Of a DNA stretch of 64,000 bases, positions 32,928 to 41,881 are shown piece after piece. The DNA is taken from assembly GCA_019117485.1 (NCBI GenBank), contig DWZQ01000001.1:1-64000 (forward strand). Direction: 5' to 3'. The notes beneath the pieces are model-generated. The model had not been told where the DNA came from. It saw only the letters and a list, made by a program, of their open reading frames with translations, and searched no databases. Origin of the DNA: Candidatus Agathobaculum intestinipullorum (GTDB taxonomy: Bacteria > Bacillota > Clostridia > Oscillospirales > Butyricicoccaceae). Each line of letters opens with the position of its first letter. The first letter of the stretch is position 1. The position numbers and the translations under genes were made by a program.

Positions 32928-34313
32928 TTAGATGCTTTTGGTCAGTTTTTCCAGAACCTCGGAGATACGCGGGCTGCGCACGGACACATCCGCCACGCGC
33001 CGGTAGATACCCTTACGGGCATTGTACAGGCGACGGGTTTCGGCGAGCTTGTCCGGCTTGTCCAGCAGCGGGCGCGTGTTGGAGTAAGACAGGTTTTTGA
33101 CGATGCGGTGGTAAGGCGTGTCCAGATAGATGAGCAGGCCGGTTTCGCGCACTGCGTCGACGTTCTCCTGCCGCAGCACCGCGCCGCCGCCGAGCGACAG
33201 CACGATGCCGTCCCGCTGGGATAGCTCGCGGATGTAGGCGCTTTCCCGATCGCGGAAATAGGCTTCACCCTTTTCGGCAAAAATATCGGAGATCTTTTTG
33301 CCTTCCTGCGCTTCAAGGTACTGGTCGGCGTCGACAAAGTCTAGTCCGGTCAGACGGGCAAGCTTGCGGCCGATCGTCGTCTTGCCGCTGCCCATGAAGC
33401 CGCACAATACAATATTGCGTTTGCCGTGCTTCTCGTGCAGCCGCTTGACCGCCATTTTGCCATAAGTGCGGCGCAGAATGGTTTCGCAGGCCTGCGGCGC
33501 AAACTGAACGCCCGACCAGATGGTCTGTGCATGCGCCGCCTGCATGACCAGCATGAACAGGCCGTCGCGCGTTTTGGTCTTGCGCGGGTTGGCCAGCTTC
33601 ATCGTCGCGGTGACAGGCGGATTGTAGATTGCATCGAACACATACTCAGTTTTGTGCGGCAAAAAATGCAGTGGCGACGCGGATTCCTTGGGGAACATAC
33701 CGACCGGTGTCGAGTTGAGCACGATTTGGATATCGCGCGGGATATGACGACGGCTGAACACTGAAACATGTGCGCCGGGCACAGCCTCGCACAATTGTTG
33801 TTGCAGTTGTGCGGCTTTGTCCAGATTGCGACCGGTAATCGTCAGGTACGCGCCTTGCGTGACGCAATGGTAGGCCATGACCGACGCCGCGCCGCCGTAG
33901 CCGAGCAGCAGAACCTTTTTACCGCGTAGCTTGATGCCGTCGCGTGTGAGGGATTCGGCAAAACCGAGAATGTCGGTGTTGTAGCCGATGGCGCGGCCGT
34001 CGCGGAAGGCAATGGTGTTGACCGAGTGCAGGTCGCGTGCGGCAGTGTCGACTTCGTCAAGCAGGCCGATAACGGCTTTTTTATGGGGGATCGTGCAGTT
34101 GATTCCCCCAAGCTTGCGCTTTGCCAACTCGAAGGCTTCAGGCAGATCGTCGGGCGGGACGGCTACGCCGATATAGTCTGCATCCTGCCCGGACGCAGTG
34201 AACAGCTGCGCGTGCAGCTCGGGGCTCATTGTATGCCCGAGCGGCCAGCCAAACAGCGCGTAGGTCGTTTTTTTCGGCTCGAACGCGCGGAACTCATCCA
34301 TGTTCAGCAGCAT
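32928..34313 (-). CDS. aroE-aroK: Fused shikimate dehydrogenase / shikimate kinase
   Basis: This 461-residue fusion catalyses two consecutive shikimate steps. Residues 1 to about 285 are AroE (FGWPLGHTMSPELHAQLF, NCTIPHKKAV with the catalytic Lys, NTDILGF, LLLGYGGAASVMAYH). Residues from about 298 are AroK, with P-loop GFMGSGKTTIGRKLARL, DADQYLE, the RDRE arginine site and SLGGGAVLR. The start at 34313 follows GGGAGG; a longer upstream frame overlaps aroA and is not supported. It is the last gene of the aro operon, four bases after aroA. Confidence 0.92.
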   Translation of the reverse strand: MLLNMDEFRAFEPKKTTYALFGWPLGHTMSPELHAQLFTASGQDADYIGVAVPPDDLPEAFELAKRKLGGINCTIPHKKAVIGLLDEVDTAARDLHSVNTIAFRDGRAIGYNTDILGFAESLTRDGIKLRGKKVLLLGYGGAASVMAYHCVTQGAYLTITGRNLDKAAQLQQQLCEAVPGAHVSVFSRRHIPRDIQIVLNSTPVGMFPKESASPLHFLPHKTEYVFDAIYNPPVTATMKLANPRKTKTRDGLFMLVMQAAHAQTIWSGVQFAPQACETILRRTYGKMAVKRLHEKHGKRNIVLCGFMGSGKTTIGRKLARLTGLDFVDADQYLEAQEGKKISDIFAEKGEAYFRDRESAYIRELSQRDGIVLSLGGGAVLRQENVDAVRETGLLIYLDTPYHRIVKNLSYSNTRPLLDKPDKLAETRRLYNARKGIYRRVADVSVRSPRISEVLEKLTKSI

Positions 34314-34317
34314 CGTG

Positions 34318-35589
34318 TCAGCCTCCCAACGATTCCAGTGTGCGGAAGAAGTCGGGGTAGGAAATCGCAACGACCTCATGGTCTGCGATGCGGCTGTCGC
34401 CATGCGCGGCAAGGCCTAAAACCGCAAGGCTCATCGCAATGCGGTGATCTTTGTAGGTTTGGAATGAAATGCCGCGTGGCTGCTTGCCGCCGCAGATGAC
34501 CATGCCGTCCTCGGTTTCTTCGATGTCAACGCCCGCGCGTGCCAGTTCGGTGACCATCGCGGCGATACGGTTGGATTCCTTTACTTTAAGCTCCTGCGCA
34601 TCGCGGATGACGGTTTCGCCCTCGGCGTATGCCGCCGCAACGGCAATGACGGGCAGCTCGTCGATCAGGCGCGGGATGATCGCGCCGCCGATTTCTACGC
34701 CATGCAGCTTGCTGTACCGCACAGTCAGGTCGCAGACCGGCTCGGCTTCGTCACGGAAGTTGGATGTGGTGATATCCGCGCCCATGTCGCGCAGCACGTC
34801 GAGGATGCCGGTGCGCGTCGGGTTGACACCGACGTTTTTGACTGTCAGCTCACTGCCCGGTACAATCGCGCCTGCAACGAGGAAAAATGCGGCGGAAGAA
34901 ATGTCGCCCGGCACAGCGATGTCGACTGCGTGCAGGTCTTCCGGTGGCTCCAGTGTGATCGTGTTGCCCTCGGTTTCGATTTCGACGCCGAGCGCGCGGA
35001 ACATACGCTCGGTGTGGTCACGGGAGGGGGTAGGTTCAATGACCGTGGTCTGCCCCTCGGCATACAGTCCAGCAAGCAAGATCGCGCTTTTGAGCTGCGC
35101 GGATGCGACCGGCAACCGATACTCAATGCCGTGTAGTTCGCTCGGATAGAGCGTCAATGGACAGAAGTTATCGCTTTTGCCTTCGATGGACGCGCCCATC
35201 TCACGCAGCGGCTTGATGATACGCCCCATCGGCCGCTTTTGGATGGAAGCGTCGCCATTTACAGTCACAGTGAACGGCTGTCCGGCAAGGATGCCGCACA
35301 GCAGGCGGGTGGTTGTGCCACTGTTGCCGGTGTATAGCACTTCCTCAGGCGCACACAGGCCGTGCAGGCCAACGCCTTCGACGATCACCTCATCGTCCGT
35401 GATCTCGATCTCTACACCCATCTTGCGGAAGCAGTCGATGGTCGACAGGCAGTCTTCGCCCATCAGGAAGCCGGTGATGTGGGTCGTGCCGCTCGCCAGC
35501 GCGCCCAGCATGACTGCGCGGTGCGAGATGGATTTGTCGCCCGGCACGGTGATACAACCGCGCAGCGGGCCGCAGGGATGGATTTGCAT
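34318..35589 (-). CDS. aroA: 3-phosphoshikimate 1-carboxyvinyltransferase (EPSP synthase)
   Basis: AroA (423 aa) joins phosphoenolpyruvate to shikimate-3-phosphate. VPGDKSISHRAVMLGALASG (residues 15-34) is the substrate-binding motif, and GNSGTTTRLLCGILAG near 85 is the second signature. RDHTERMF near 193 and KVKESNRIAAM near 334 are conserved. The start at 35589 has GGAGGAGTAAAGCAA upstream; the frame extends further but into pheA. Five bases separate it from the pheA stop. Confidence 0.94.
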   Translation of the reverse strand: MQIHPCGPLRGCITVPGDKSISHRAVMLGALASGTTHITGFLMGEDCLSTIDCFRKMGVEIEITDDEVIVEGVGLHGLCAPEEVLYTGNSGTTTRLLCGILAGQPFTVTVNGDASIQKRPMGRIIKPLREMGASIEGKSDNFCPLTLYPSELHGIEYRLPVASAQLKSAILLAGLYAEGQTTVIEPTPSRDHTERMFRALGVEIETEGNTITLEPPEDLHAVDIAVPGDISSAAFFLVAGAIVPGSELTVKNVGVNPTRTGILDVLRDMGADITTSNFRDEAEPVCDLTVRYSKLHGVEIGGAIIPRLIDELPVIAVAAAYAEGETVIRDAQELKVKESNRIAAMVTELARAGVDIEETEDGMVICGGKQPRGISFQTYKDHRIAMSLAVLGLAAHGDSRIADHEVVAISYPDFFRTLESLGG

Positions 35590-35594
35590 TTGCT

Positions 35595-36734
35595 TTACTC
35601 CTCCGTTGCATCGGCAACCTGATAGCTGCCGATGACTTTGATGTAAGGCAGCTCCTCGTGGAGCTGGTACAGCAGGGCACGCACGGCGTGATCCTGCATG
35701 TTGCCGGTGAAATCGACATAAAACACATAGCACCACGGGCTGTCCTTGACTGGACGGGAATAGATGCTTGTCATGTCGATGCCATAGTGGGTGAATACGT
35801 CAAGCACGCGGCCGAGCGAACCGGCCACGTTCGGGATGCGGAAGGCAATCTCGATGCGGTTATCCTCGGGCAGGCTGGTCAGCGTGCGGCTGACCGCAAT
35901 GAAACGCGTTTCGTTGTGTTTCAGATCGTTGATGCCCTCGGCCAGTACAGTCAGGCCGTATCGGTTTGCAGCCTCGTGCGAGCAGACCGCAGCGAGATGC
36001 TTGTCGCCTTTTTGTTGCACGTTCTGTGCCGCAATCGCGGTATTTGCGACCTCGATTGCCTCCAGTCCGTGCTCACTGATGAAATCATGGCATTGGGGCA
36101 AGGCGTGTGGGTGTGAGCAGACGCTTTGGATATCGGAAAGCGCCGCGCCCGGCACGGCGGCCAGACAGTGCGAAATTTTTTTGATATAAGATTTATTGAT
36201 CGACAGGTCGTACTCGAGCAGCAGATCGTACACCTCGCTGACCGTGCCGGCGGTCGAGTTTTCGACTGGTACAACGCCTGCATCGGCCAGGCCGTCACGC
36301 ACCGACTGGAACACCTGCTCCCACGTTGGCACGCACTGCGGCTCGCACTGCGGAAACAGCGCCCGCGCGGCCAACTCCTGATAGGCGCCGGGTACGCCCT
36401 GATAATAGACGGTTGCCGGCGCGATCGGGTTCCCGGAAGGATGCAGCGGGAAACGCTCGGGGCGCTGCCGCAGCATCTCACTGTATTGATATTCGCGGCT
36501 GGCGCGGATCATGCTTTGCAGCAGTGCAGTATATTTTAAGCGAAGTTCGTCGCTCATGCCTGCGGCGCGTTTTTCGATGATCTCGGCCTCGCGGTCAGGC
36601 TTGTAGATTTTGTCGTCGGTTTCGACCTTGGTCTGTGCGACTTCGAGTGCAAGATCCATTCGCTCAAGAAACAGCGCGCGGATCTGCTCGTCAACGCGGT
36701 TGATGTCCTGTCGGATATCGGATAATTCACGCAT
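35595..36734 (-). CDS. pheA: Bifunctional chorismate mutase / prephenate dehydratase (P-protein)
   Basis: PheA (379 aa) turns chorismate into phenylpyruvate. Residues 1-85 are an AroQ-type chorismate mutase (IRQDINRVDEQIRALFLERM). Residues about 105-280 are the prephenate dehydratase (GVPGAYQELAARALFP, VVPVENSTAGTVSEVYDLL, ETRFIAVSR). Residues about 290-375 are an ACT domain for phenylalanine feedback (VAGSLGRVLDVF). The Phe-binding ESRP motif reads YSRP here (TSIYSRP), which may alter feedback. It overlaps aroC by eight bases. Confidence 0.93.
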   Translation of the reverse strand: MRELSDIRQDINRVDEQIRALFLERMDLALEVAQTKVETDDKIYKPDREAEIIEKRAAGMSDELRLKYTALLQSMIRASREYQYSEMLRQRPERFPLHPSGNPIAPATVYYQGVPGAYQELAARALFPQCEPQCVPTWEQVFQSVRDGLADAGVVPVENSTAGTVSEVYDLLLEYDLSINKSYIKKISHCLAAVPGAALSDIQSVCSHPHALPQCHDFISEHGLEAIEVANTAIAAQNVQQKGDKHLAAVCSHEAANRYGLTVLAEGINDLKHNETRFIAVSRTLTSLPEDNRIEIAFRIPNVAGSLGRVLDVFTHYGIDMTSIYSRPVKDSPWCYVFYVDFTGNMQDHAVRALLYQLHEELPYIKVIGSYQVADATEE

Positions 36735-37818
36735 AGCCGTTCGCCTCCTGCATCAGATCGGCCAGCGCGACCGCGCAGGCCGCCTCAATCACGGGCGCCG
36801 CGCGCGTGACGATACAGGGGTCGTGCCGTCCGTGGATGGACAGCGGCTCGACCTTGCCGGTCTGGATATTGAGCGTGTGCTGCACGGCCGAAATGGATGG
36901 CGTGGGCTTGATGCACGCCCGGACGATGAGCGGCATACCGTTGGTGATGCCGCCGTTGATGCCACCGTTGTTGTTGGTCTCGGTTTTGACCATGTCTCCG
37001 TCCTTGTATAGCGTATCATTTGTGTGTGCGCCGCGCAAGGCCGCAAAGGCAAATCCAGCGCCGAACTCTACACCCTTGACCGCGGGCACGGCGAACAGGA
37101 TGGAGGACAGACGGCTTTCCACCGTGTCCATCATCGGGCTGCCAATACCAGCGGGCAGGCCGACGGCCGCACATTCGATCACGCCGCCGACCGAGTCCTG
37201 CGCTTCGCGCGCATCCTCAATCGCGGCGAGCATAGCGTCCAGCGCGCGCGGGTTGTTGACAGGGTAATCTGCATCCCGCAACGCTTCCAGCTGGGCAACC
37301 GGTACGTCCACATCGTCAAACGGCATATCCTGAATCTGCGCGATCGACTGGATGTGTGAGCCGACGGTTATGCCCTTTGTTTTCAGCCACAATTTACACA
37401 GCGCCCCCGCAAACACAAGCGGCGCAGTCAGGCGGCCGGAAAAATGGCCACCCCCACGCGGGTCATTGCAGCTGTGATAGCGTATCATGCCGGTGTAGTC
37501 CGCGTGACCCGGGCGGGGCTGCGGCGCAAGCGCAGCATAGTCGCCCGAGCGCTGGTTGGTGTTCTGGATCAGCGCGCAGATGGGGGCGCCGGTGGTTTGG
37601 CCGTTATAAATGCCGGATTGGATGACCGGCGTGTCGGCTTCCTTGCGCTGGGTGGACTGCTTATTGCGACCGGGCGCGCGGCGCTCCATTTCGCGCAGCA
37701 CAAAAGCCTCATCGTACTGTACGCCTGCCGGGAAGCCGTCGATCACAACGCCGATACCGGCACCGTGTGACTCTCCAAAGATGGATATTTTGATGGCGTT
37801 GCCCCAAGTGGAACCCAT
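36727..37818 (-). CDS. aroC: Chorismate synthase
   Basis: AroC (363 aa) makes chorismate from EPSP using reduced FMN. FGESHGAGIGVVIDGFPAGV (residues 13-32), RRAPGRN near 47 and RYHSCNDPRGGGHFSGRLTA near 116 are the standard signatures. RAAPVIEAACAVALAD lies near the C-terminus. AAGGAGGTTTGCCCG precedes the ATG. It overlaps pheA and follows aroB by 13 bases. Confidence 0.95.
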   Translation of the reverse strand: MGSTWGNAIKISIFGESHGAGIGVVIDGFPAGVQYDEAFVLREMERRAPGRNKQSTQRKEADTPVIQSGIYNGQTTGAPICALIQNTNQRSGDYAALAPQPRPGHADYTGMIRYHSCNDPRGGGHFSGRLTAPLVFAGALCKLWLKTKGITVGSHIQSIAQIQDMPFDDVDVPVAQLEALRDADYPVNNPRALDAMLAAIEDAREAQDSVGGVIECAAVGLPAGIGSPMMDTVESRLSSILFAVPAVKGVEFGAGFAFAALRGAHTNDTLYKDGDMVKTETNNNGGINGGITNGMPLIVRACIKPTPSISAVQHTLNIQTGKVEPLSIHGRHDPCIVTRAAPVIEAACAVALADLMQEANGYA

Positions 37819-37831
37819 CGGGCAAACCTCC

Positions 37832-38872
37832 TTACAGTTTCAGAATATATTCGTGTAGCGCTTCGGCCTCAATGGGGGTGATTTCCGCCCGGCCAGGCTC
37901 ACGCACAAGAATAAAGTTGACCGTGCTGCCGAATTTCTTCTTATCCGACAGCAACGCGCCGAAGATTGCTTCACGGTCGTGCGTCAGCTCGGTCGGAAGG
38001 CCGATTTTATGCAGCAGCGCTACGAGCGGGGCGGACAGGTCGGCATCGCCCCGCAGTGCGCCCAGTCGCAGCGCCGCGACCATGCCGATCGCGACCGCCT
38101 GCCCATGGGTCAGTTCGGTGTAGTTTCCGAGCTTTTCCACCGCGTGGCCAACCGTATGGCCGAAGTTGAGGATCATGCGCAGGCCGGTGTCATGCTCGTC
38201 GATTGCGACCACGTCACGCTTGATCTTAACACATTCGTAAATCACATCGCTGATGTGCGCTTTGTAATCCGGCTGTGAAACCATATCCAGAATGTCAGGG
38301 TTTGCGATATATCCATATTTGACAACCTCGGCCATGCCGTCGGCAAAGGTTGTGTCCGGTAGGGTATTCAGCACTTCCGGGTCGATCAGCACCAGCCGCG
38401 GCTGGTAGAATGCACCGACAAGGTTTTTGCCTTCTGCAAGGTCTACGCCGGTTTTGCCGCCAACCGAGGAATCTACCTGCGCGAGAAGGGTGGTCGGGAT
38501 TTGGCACAGCGATACGCCGCGCAGCAGGGTTGCGGCGGCAAAGCCAGTGATGTCGCCTACAACGCCACCGCCCAGTGCAATGATCAGGTCTTTGCGCGTA
38601 AACCCGACGGCAAGCAGATCGTGGTAGATGCCCTCAACGGTCGAAAGCCGTTTGAGCTCCTCACCCGCAGGGATGACCGTGGAGCTGACCGGCAATTCAA
38701 ATTGCTGTGCAAGCTGTTCAAGGTACAATGGCGCAACGTTGGAGTCGGTTACAATATGTATGCGGGAAGGGGAGAATGTTTTAAGGATCTCTTCGCCCGC
38801 ATAACCGAGCAAACCGGGTTCAATGAATATTTCAGACAGGCCGTTTGCGCCTGTCAGGCTCAGCGTCTGCAC
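37832..38872 (-). CDS. aroB: 3-dehydroquinate synthase
   Basis: AroB (346 aa) cyclises DAHP to 3-dehydroquinate using NAD and a metal ion. GGGVVGDITGFAAATLLRG near 101-119 binds NAD, and VDSSVGGKTGVDLAEGKNLVGAFYQP near 132 is the active-site block. The metal ligands include NFGHTVGHAVE near 236. Length is normal. A 106-base hairpin-rich spacer separates it from aroF. Confidence 0.94.
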   Translation of the reverse strand: MQTLSLTGANGLSEIFIEPGLLGYAGEEILKTFSPSRIHIVTDSNVAPLYLEQLAQQFELPVSSTVIPAGEELKRLSTVEGIYHDLLAVGFTRKDLIIALGGGVVGDITGFAAATLLRGVSLCQIPTTLLAQVDSSVGGKTGVDLAEGKNLVGAFYQPRLVLIDPEVLNTLPDTTFADGMAEVVKYGYIANPDILDMVSQPDYKAHISDVIYECVKIKRDVVAIDEHDTGLRMILNFGHTVGHAVEKLGNYTELTHGQAVAIGMVAALRLGALRGDADLSAPLVALLHKIGLPTELTHDREAIFGALLSDKKKFGSTVNFILVREPGRAEITPIEAEALHEYILKL

Positions 38873-38897
38873 TGCTGAAACACTCCTTTCGCTTTTC

Positions 38898-38970
38898 GCG
38901 CCGTAAGGCGCTTTTTAACAGGAACAGACCGCTATGCGGCCTGTTCCGTAAAAACGGGGAGCATGCTCCC
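38898..38970 (-). other. Three-hairpin spacer between aroF and aroB
   Basis: On the minus strand, reading from aroF: GGGAG-CATG-CTCCC (38970-38957) followed by CGTTTTT; GGAACAG-G-CCGC-ATA-GCGG-T-CTGTTCC (38947-38921); and GCGCC-TTAC-GGCGC (38911-38898). The first looks like a weak terminator. They may reduce read-through or protect mRNA ends; no function is proven. Confidence 0.6.
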
Positions 38971-38978
38971 AATCAAAG

Positions 38979-39995
38979 TTAAATCTCGCGGCCGACCGCC
39001 TGCGCCACTGCGCGCAGGCTTTCCATCGTCTCGTGGAAAGAATCGTAGGTGAGCGACTGTGCGCCGTCCGACAATGCGTGCGCCGGGTCGTTGTGTACCT
39101 CAATCATCAGGCCGTCCGCACCCGCGGCGACCGCCGCCTTGGCCAACGGCTCGACCATCCAGTAAATGCCGCCGGCGTGGCTCGGGTCGACAACGACAGG
39201 CAGGTGGCTCATGCGCTTGAGCACCGGTACCGCCGAAATGTCAAGCGTATTGCGGGTGTAAGTCTCATAGGTGCGGATGCCGCGTTCACACAGGATGACA
39301 TTCTCATTGCCGCCCGCCATGATATATTCGGCGCTCATCAGGAATTCTTCCATCGTATTAGCGAAGCCGCGCTTTAACAGGATGGGCTTTCTGGTCGCGC
39401 CCAGCTCTTTGAGTAACTCAAAGTTTTGCATGTTGCGCGCGCCGACCTGGAAGCAGTCGCACTTGTCCATGAACAGGTCGATGTGTGCGGGATTGGTGAT
39501 CTCGGTCACGACCGGCAGGCCGGTCTGCTCATGCGCCTTGTGCAGCAGCTCCAAGCCCTCCGCCTTGAGCCCTTGGAACGAGTACGGGGAAGAACGCGGC
39601 TTCCATGCGCCGCCGCGCAGCACAGTGGCGCCCTCCGTCTGCACATGCTTTGCTACGTCGATAATCTGCTCCTCGCTTTCGACCGAGCAGGGGCCAGCCA
39701 TGACAACCAGTTTTTTGCCGCCGACGACAACACCCGGAGCGATTTCTACCTCGGTATTATCCGGGTGGAACTTGCGATTGGCCAGCTTGAACGGCTCCTG
39801 CACCTTGAGGATGTTTTCGACCTGCGGGTCACGCAGCAGGGCATCCTTATCCACTGCGCCCGTGTCGCCAACCAGACCGATAACGGTCGTGCCTGCGCCG
39901 TAAATCGGGGTGGCCTTGACACCCCAACGTTCAATATGGCGGGACAGATCCTCGACATGTTCACGCGTTGCGCCCGGCTTCATAATAATAATCAT
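38979..39995 (-). CDS. aroF: 3-deoxy-7-phosphoheptulonate synthase (DAHP synthase)
   Basis: AroF (338 aa) condenses phosphoenolpyruvate and erythrose 4-phosphate, the entry to the shikimate pathway. Residues 1-75 form the ferredoxin-like regulatory domain typical of the Thermotoga-type enzyme. The barrel domain has VMAGPCSVESEEQI near 98, LRGGAWKPRSSPYSFQG near 126 and VVDPSHAGG near 268. AAGGAGAGA precedes the ATG. It is the first gene after the T-box and so is controlled by charged tRNA levels. Confidence 0.94.
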   Translation of the reverse strand: MIIIMKPGATREHVEDLSRHIERWGVKATPIYGAGTTVIGLVGDTGAVDKDALLRDPQVENILKVQEPFKLANRKFHPDNTEVEIAPGVVVGGKKLVVMAGPCSVESEEQIIDVAKHVQTEGATVLRGGAWKPRSSPYSFQGLKAEGLELLHKAHEQTGLPVVTEITNPAHIDLFMDKCDCFQVGARNMQNFELLKELGATRKPILLKRGFANTMEEFLMSAEYIMAGGNENVILCERGIRTYETYTRNTLDISAVPVLKRMSHLPVVVDPSHAGGIYWMVEPLAKAAVAAGADGLMIEVHNDPAHALSDGAQSLTYDSFHETMESLRAVAQAVGREI

Positions 39996-40054
39996 AATCT
40001 TGTCTCTCCTTTATCCATGTGTGGGTTTTGCTGTTTGTCCGGCGGAGAAAGCAC

Positions 40055-40345
40055 AAAAAAGCCTTTCATCCACAAAGAGGGACGAAAGACAAACGGTTCC
40101 GCGGTACCACCCACATTCGGCACAAAAATGCCGCACTTTTTTCAGATACAGAATATATCCTATCCCGGTAACGGAGGAAGTCCGTCGGCGCCTACTAAAA
40201 ATGTTTTTTCAGCGCCGCAGCTCGAGAGGGAACTTCATTGTACCGGCGCCTGCGTCCGTTTCCAGTCATGCCGGACACTCCCTGAAAGCCGCACTTGGAA
40301 CAATTACTTTCCTCTTTCATCGCTTTGTGCAATATTTGTTCTTTA
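40055..40345 (-). promoter_or_regulatory. T-box leader, specifier UUC (phenylalanine)
   Basis: On the minus strand the T-box sequence GGGTGGTACCGCGGAA is at 40112-40097. Stem I carries AGTAA on its 5' side and GAAG-TTC-CCTCTC-GAGC on its 3' side. TTC (40232-40230) sits directly before the CCTCTC strand (40229-40224), in the specifier position. An intrinsic terminator follows. Uncharged tRNA-Phe should permit transcription of the operon, which contains pheA. The T-box is certain; the specifier reading is by alignment to the general pattern. Confidence 0.88.
40057..40088 (-). terminator. T-box terminator
   Basis: On the minus strand CTTTCGTCC pairs with GGATGAAAGG and CTTTTTTG follows. It is the stop signal opposed by the antiterminator that contains the T-box sequence. 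Confidence 0.8.
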
Positions 40346-40352
40346 TTATAGT

Positions 40353-40381
40353 ATTATAGTACCAAACACGCCCTTTGTCAA
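40353..40381 (-). promoter_or_regulatory. Promoter of the aro operon
   Basis: On the minus strand TTGACA (40381-40376) and TATAAT (40358-40353), both consensus, are separated by 17 bases. Confidence 0.9.
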
Positions 40382-40408
40382 TGCCCGTTTTGTTACGCTT
40401 ATGTTGCA

Positions 40409-40437
40409 GGCATATCCGGGACAGGCCGGGCATAGAG
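40409..40437 (+). promoter_or_regulatory. Possible sigma-E-type promoter of spoIIIA
   Basis: GGCATATC (40409-40416) and GCATAGAG (40430-40437) resemble the -35 and -10 elements of sporulation sigma-E promoters, and spoIIIA is a sigma-E operon in Bacillus subtilis. The predicted start would leave a very short leader, so this is tentative. Confidence 0.35.
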
Positions 40438-40448
40438 TAGGACAGGTG

Positions 40449-41360
40449 ATGAAAATGGAAGTGAAAAAGGATAGGGCATTCCAGCAGGCGGTAGGCTGCC
40501 TGTCGCCCGAGCGGGCGGCGGAACTACTGACGTTGGCTGGACAGGATGGGATCGAGGAAGTCCGCCTGCGGGCGGGATGGCCGCCATCGGTGCGCACAGG
40601 CTCGGGCGAGCGGCAAACGGAGTTTGCGCCTGCCACGGCGCAGGAATTGCGCGAAACACTCAGTCGGGCGGCACGGTATTCGGTACATAGCTATGCGGAA
40701 AGCATGAAACATGGCTTTATCCCGCTTGAGGGTGGACACCGGCTCGGATTGTGTGGCACGGTGGCTGAAGAAAATGGACAGGTGGTAGGCGTGCGCGGAC
40801 TGTCATCGGTCAACCTGCGTGTGGCGCGGCAGATAGATGGGTTGGACGATATGCTGCGGCCATGGGTCGGCAACGGTGCGCCGGAAAGCGTGTTGCTGCT
40901 CGCGCCGCCGGGCTTCGGCAAGACCACATTGCTGCGCGCATGGGTACGGCTGGTGTCGGATGCGGGATACCCGGTATCAGTCGCGGACGAGCGGGGTGAG
41001 ATCGCGGCCCTGCGGGACGGTGTGCCGCAGTTCGACCTTGGACGGTGTACGGATGTGCTCGAGGGCTGCGCGAAGGCACAGGCGGTGCTGATGCTGCTCA
41101 AAACCATGTCGCCTGTGCTGCTTGCGATGGACGAGATCACAGCCCCCGAAGATTTGCGGGCAATCGCAGTATGCGCGCACTGCGGCACCGCCGTCCTTGC
41201 CAGCGCGCACGCAGCAAACGTGGACGACCTGCGCCGCCGTCCGCTTTACCGCGCTTTGCTTGCGCTTGGCGTGTTTTCACACGCGTTGGTCATTACGCGG
41301 CATGATGGTTCGCGGCACTACCGGTGGGAGAGATTGGAGGGGACGTCATGCTCAAGCTGA
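40449..41360 (+). CDS. spoIIIAA: Stage III sporulation protein AA (ATPase)
   Basis: SpoIIIAA (303 aa) is the cytoplasmic ATPase of the SpoIIIA-SpoIIQ channel that links mother cell and forespore. Walker A APPGFGKTTLLRAW is near residue 153, VADERGEIAAL near 177, and a Walker B-like VLLAMDEITAPED near 220. It resembles secretion ATPases. Start choice is uncertain: ATG 40449, GTG 40446 and ATG 40455 are all near a weak AGGACAGGTG. It opens an eight-gene operon. Confidence 0.9.
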   Translation: MKMEVKKDRAFQQAVGCLSPERAAELLTLAGQDGIEEVRLRAGWPPSVRTGSGERQTEFAPATAQELRETLSRAARYSVHSYAESMKHGFIPLEGGHRLGLCGTVAEENGQVVGVRGLSSVNLRVARQIDGLDDMLRPWVGNGAPESVLLLAPPGFGKTTLLRAWVRLVSDAGYPVSVADERGEIAALRDGVPQFDLGRCTDVLEGCAKAQAVLMLLKTMSPVLLAMDEITAPEDLRAIAVCAHCGTAVLASAHAANVDDLRRRPLYRALLALGVFSHALVITRHDGSRHYRWERLEGTSCSS

Positions 41361-41866
41361 TGGGTGCGGTGCTGATTTTTGGCGCGTGCGCGTCGCTGGG
41401 CCTATCTGCACGGCAGGGATTGCGACAGCGGGTGTGTGCGGCAGATGCCATGCTGCTTGCGCTTGCGCTGATTGAAGGGGAGATCGCCAGCCGTCGCACG
41501 CCTGTGCCAGAGATTGTCGGGCAGCTGTCCGAAAGTGATAATGCAGCCATCCGTACCGTATTCGGTGCGCTGCATCGTCGCTTGCTGATGGCGGACGGCC
41601 TTTCGCTCGGCTACCATTGGCGTGCGGCGCTGCGCGAAACGCGCGACGAAGCCGGGCTGGACAGGGACGCATGCGACATCCTATGCGAGGCGGCGGCGTG
41701 GCTTGGCCGGTACGATGCCGGGGAGCAGATTGCCGGGCTGCGGCAGATCGCGCGGCGCCTGCGCGCGGCACGGGACGCGGCAGCAGGGGAACTGCAAAAT
41801 AAGGGTAACCTGTACCGCACCTGCGGTGTCGCGCTCGGCCTGCTGGTGGTGCTGGTGTTGATCTGA
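41348..41866 (+). CDS. spoIIIAB: Stage III sporulation protein AB
   Basis: SpoIIIAB (172 aa) is a membrane-anchored component related to GspF of type II secretion. There is one hydrophobic segment at each end (about residues 2-18 and 153-171), with a helical middle containing RRTPVPEIVGQLS. The start overlaps spoIIIAA by 13 bases and follows GGAGGGGACGTC. Confidence 0.87.
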   Translation: MLKLMGAVLIFGACASLGLSARQGLRQRVCAADAMLLALALIEGEIASRRTPVPEIVGQLSESDNAAIRTVFGALHRRLLMADGLSLGYHWRAALRETRDEAGLDRDACDILCEAAAWLGRYDAGEQIAGLRQIARRLRAARDAAAGELQNKGNLYRTCGVALGLLVVLVLI

Positions 41867-41881
41867 GGACGGAGGAACAAC

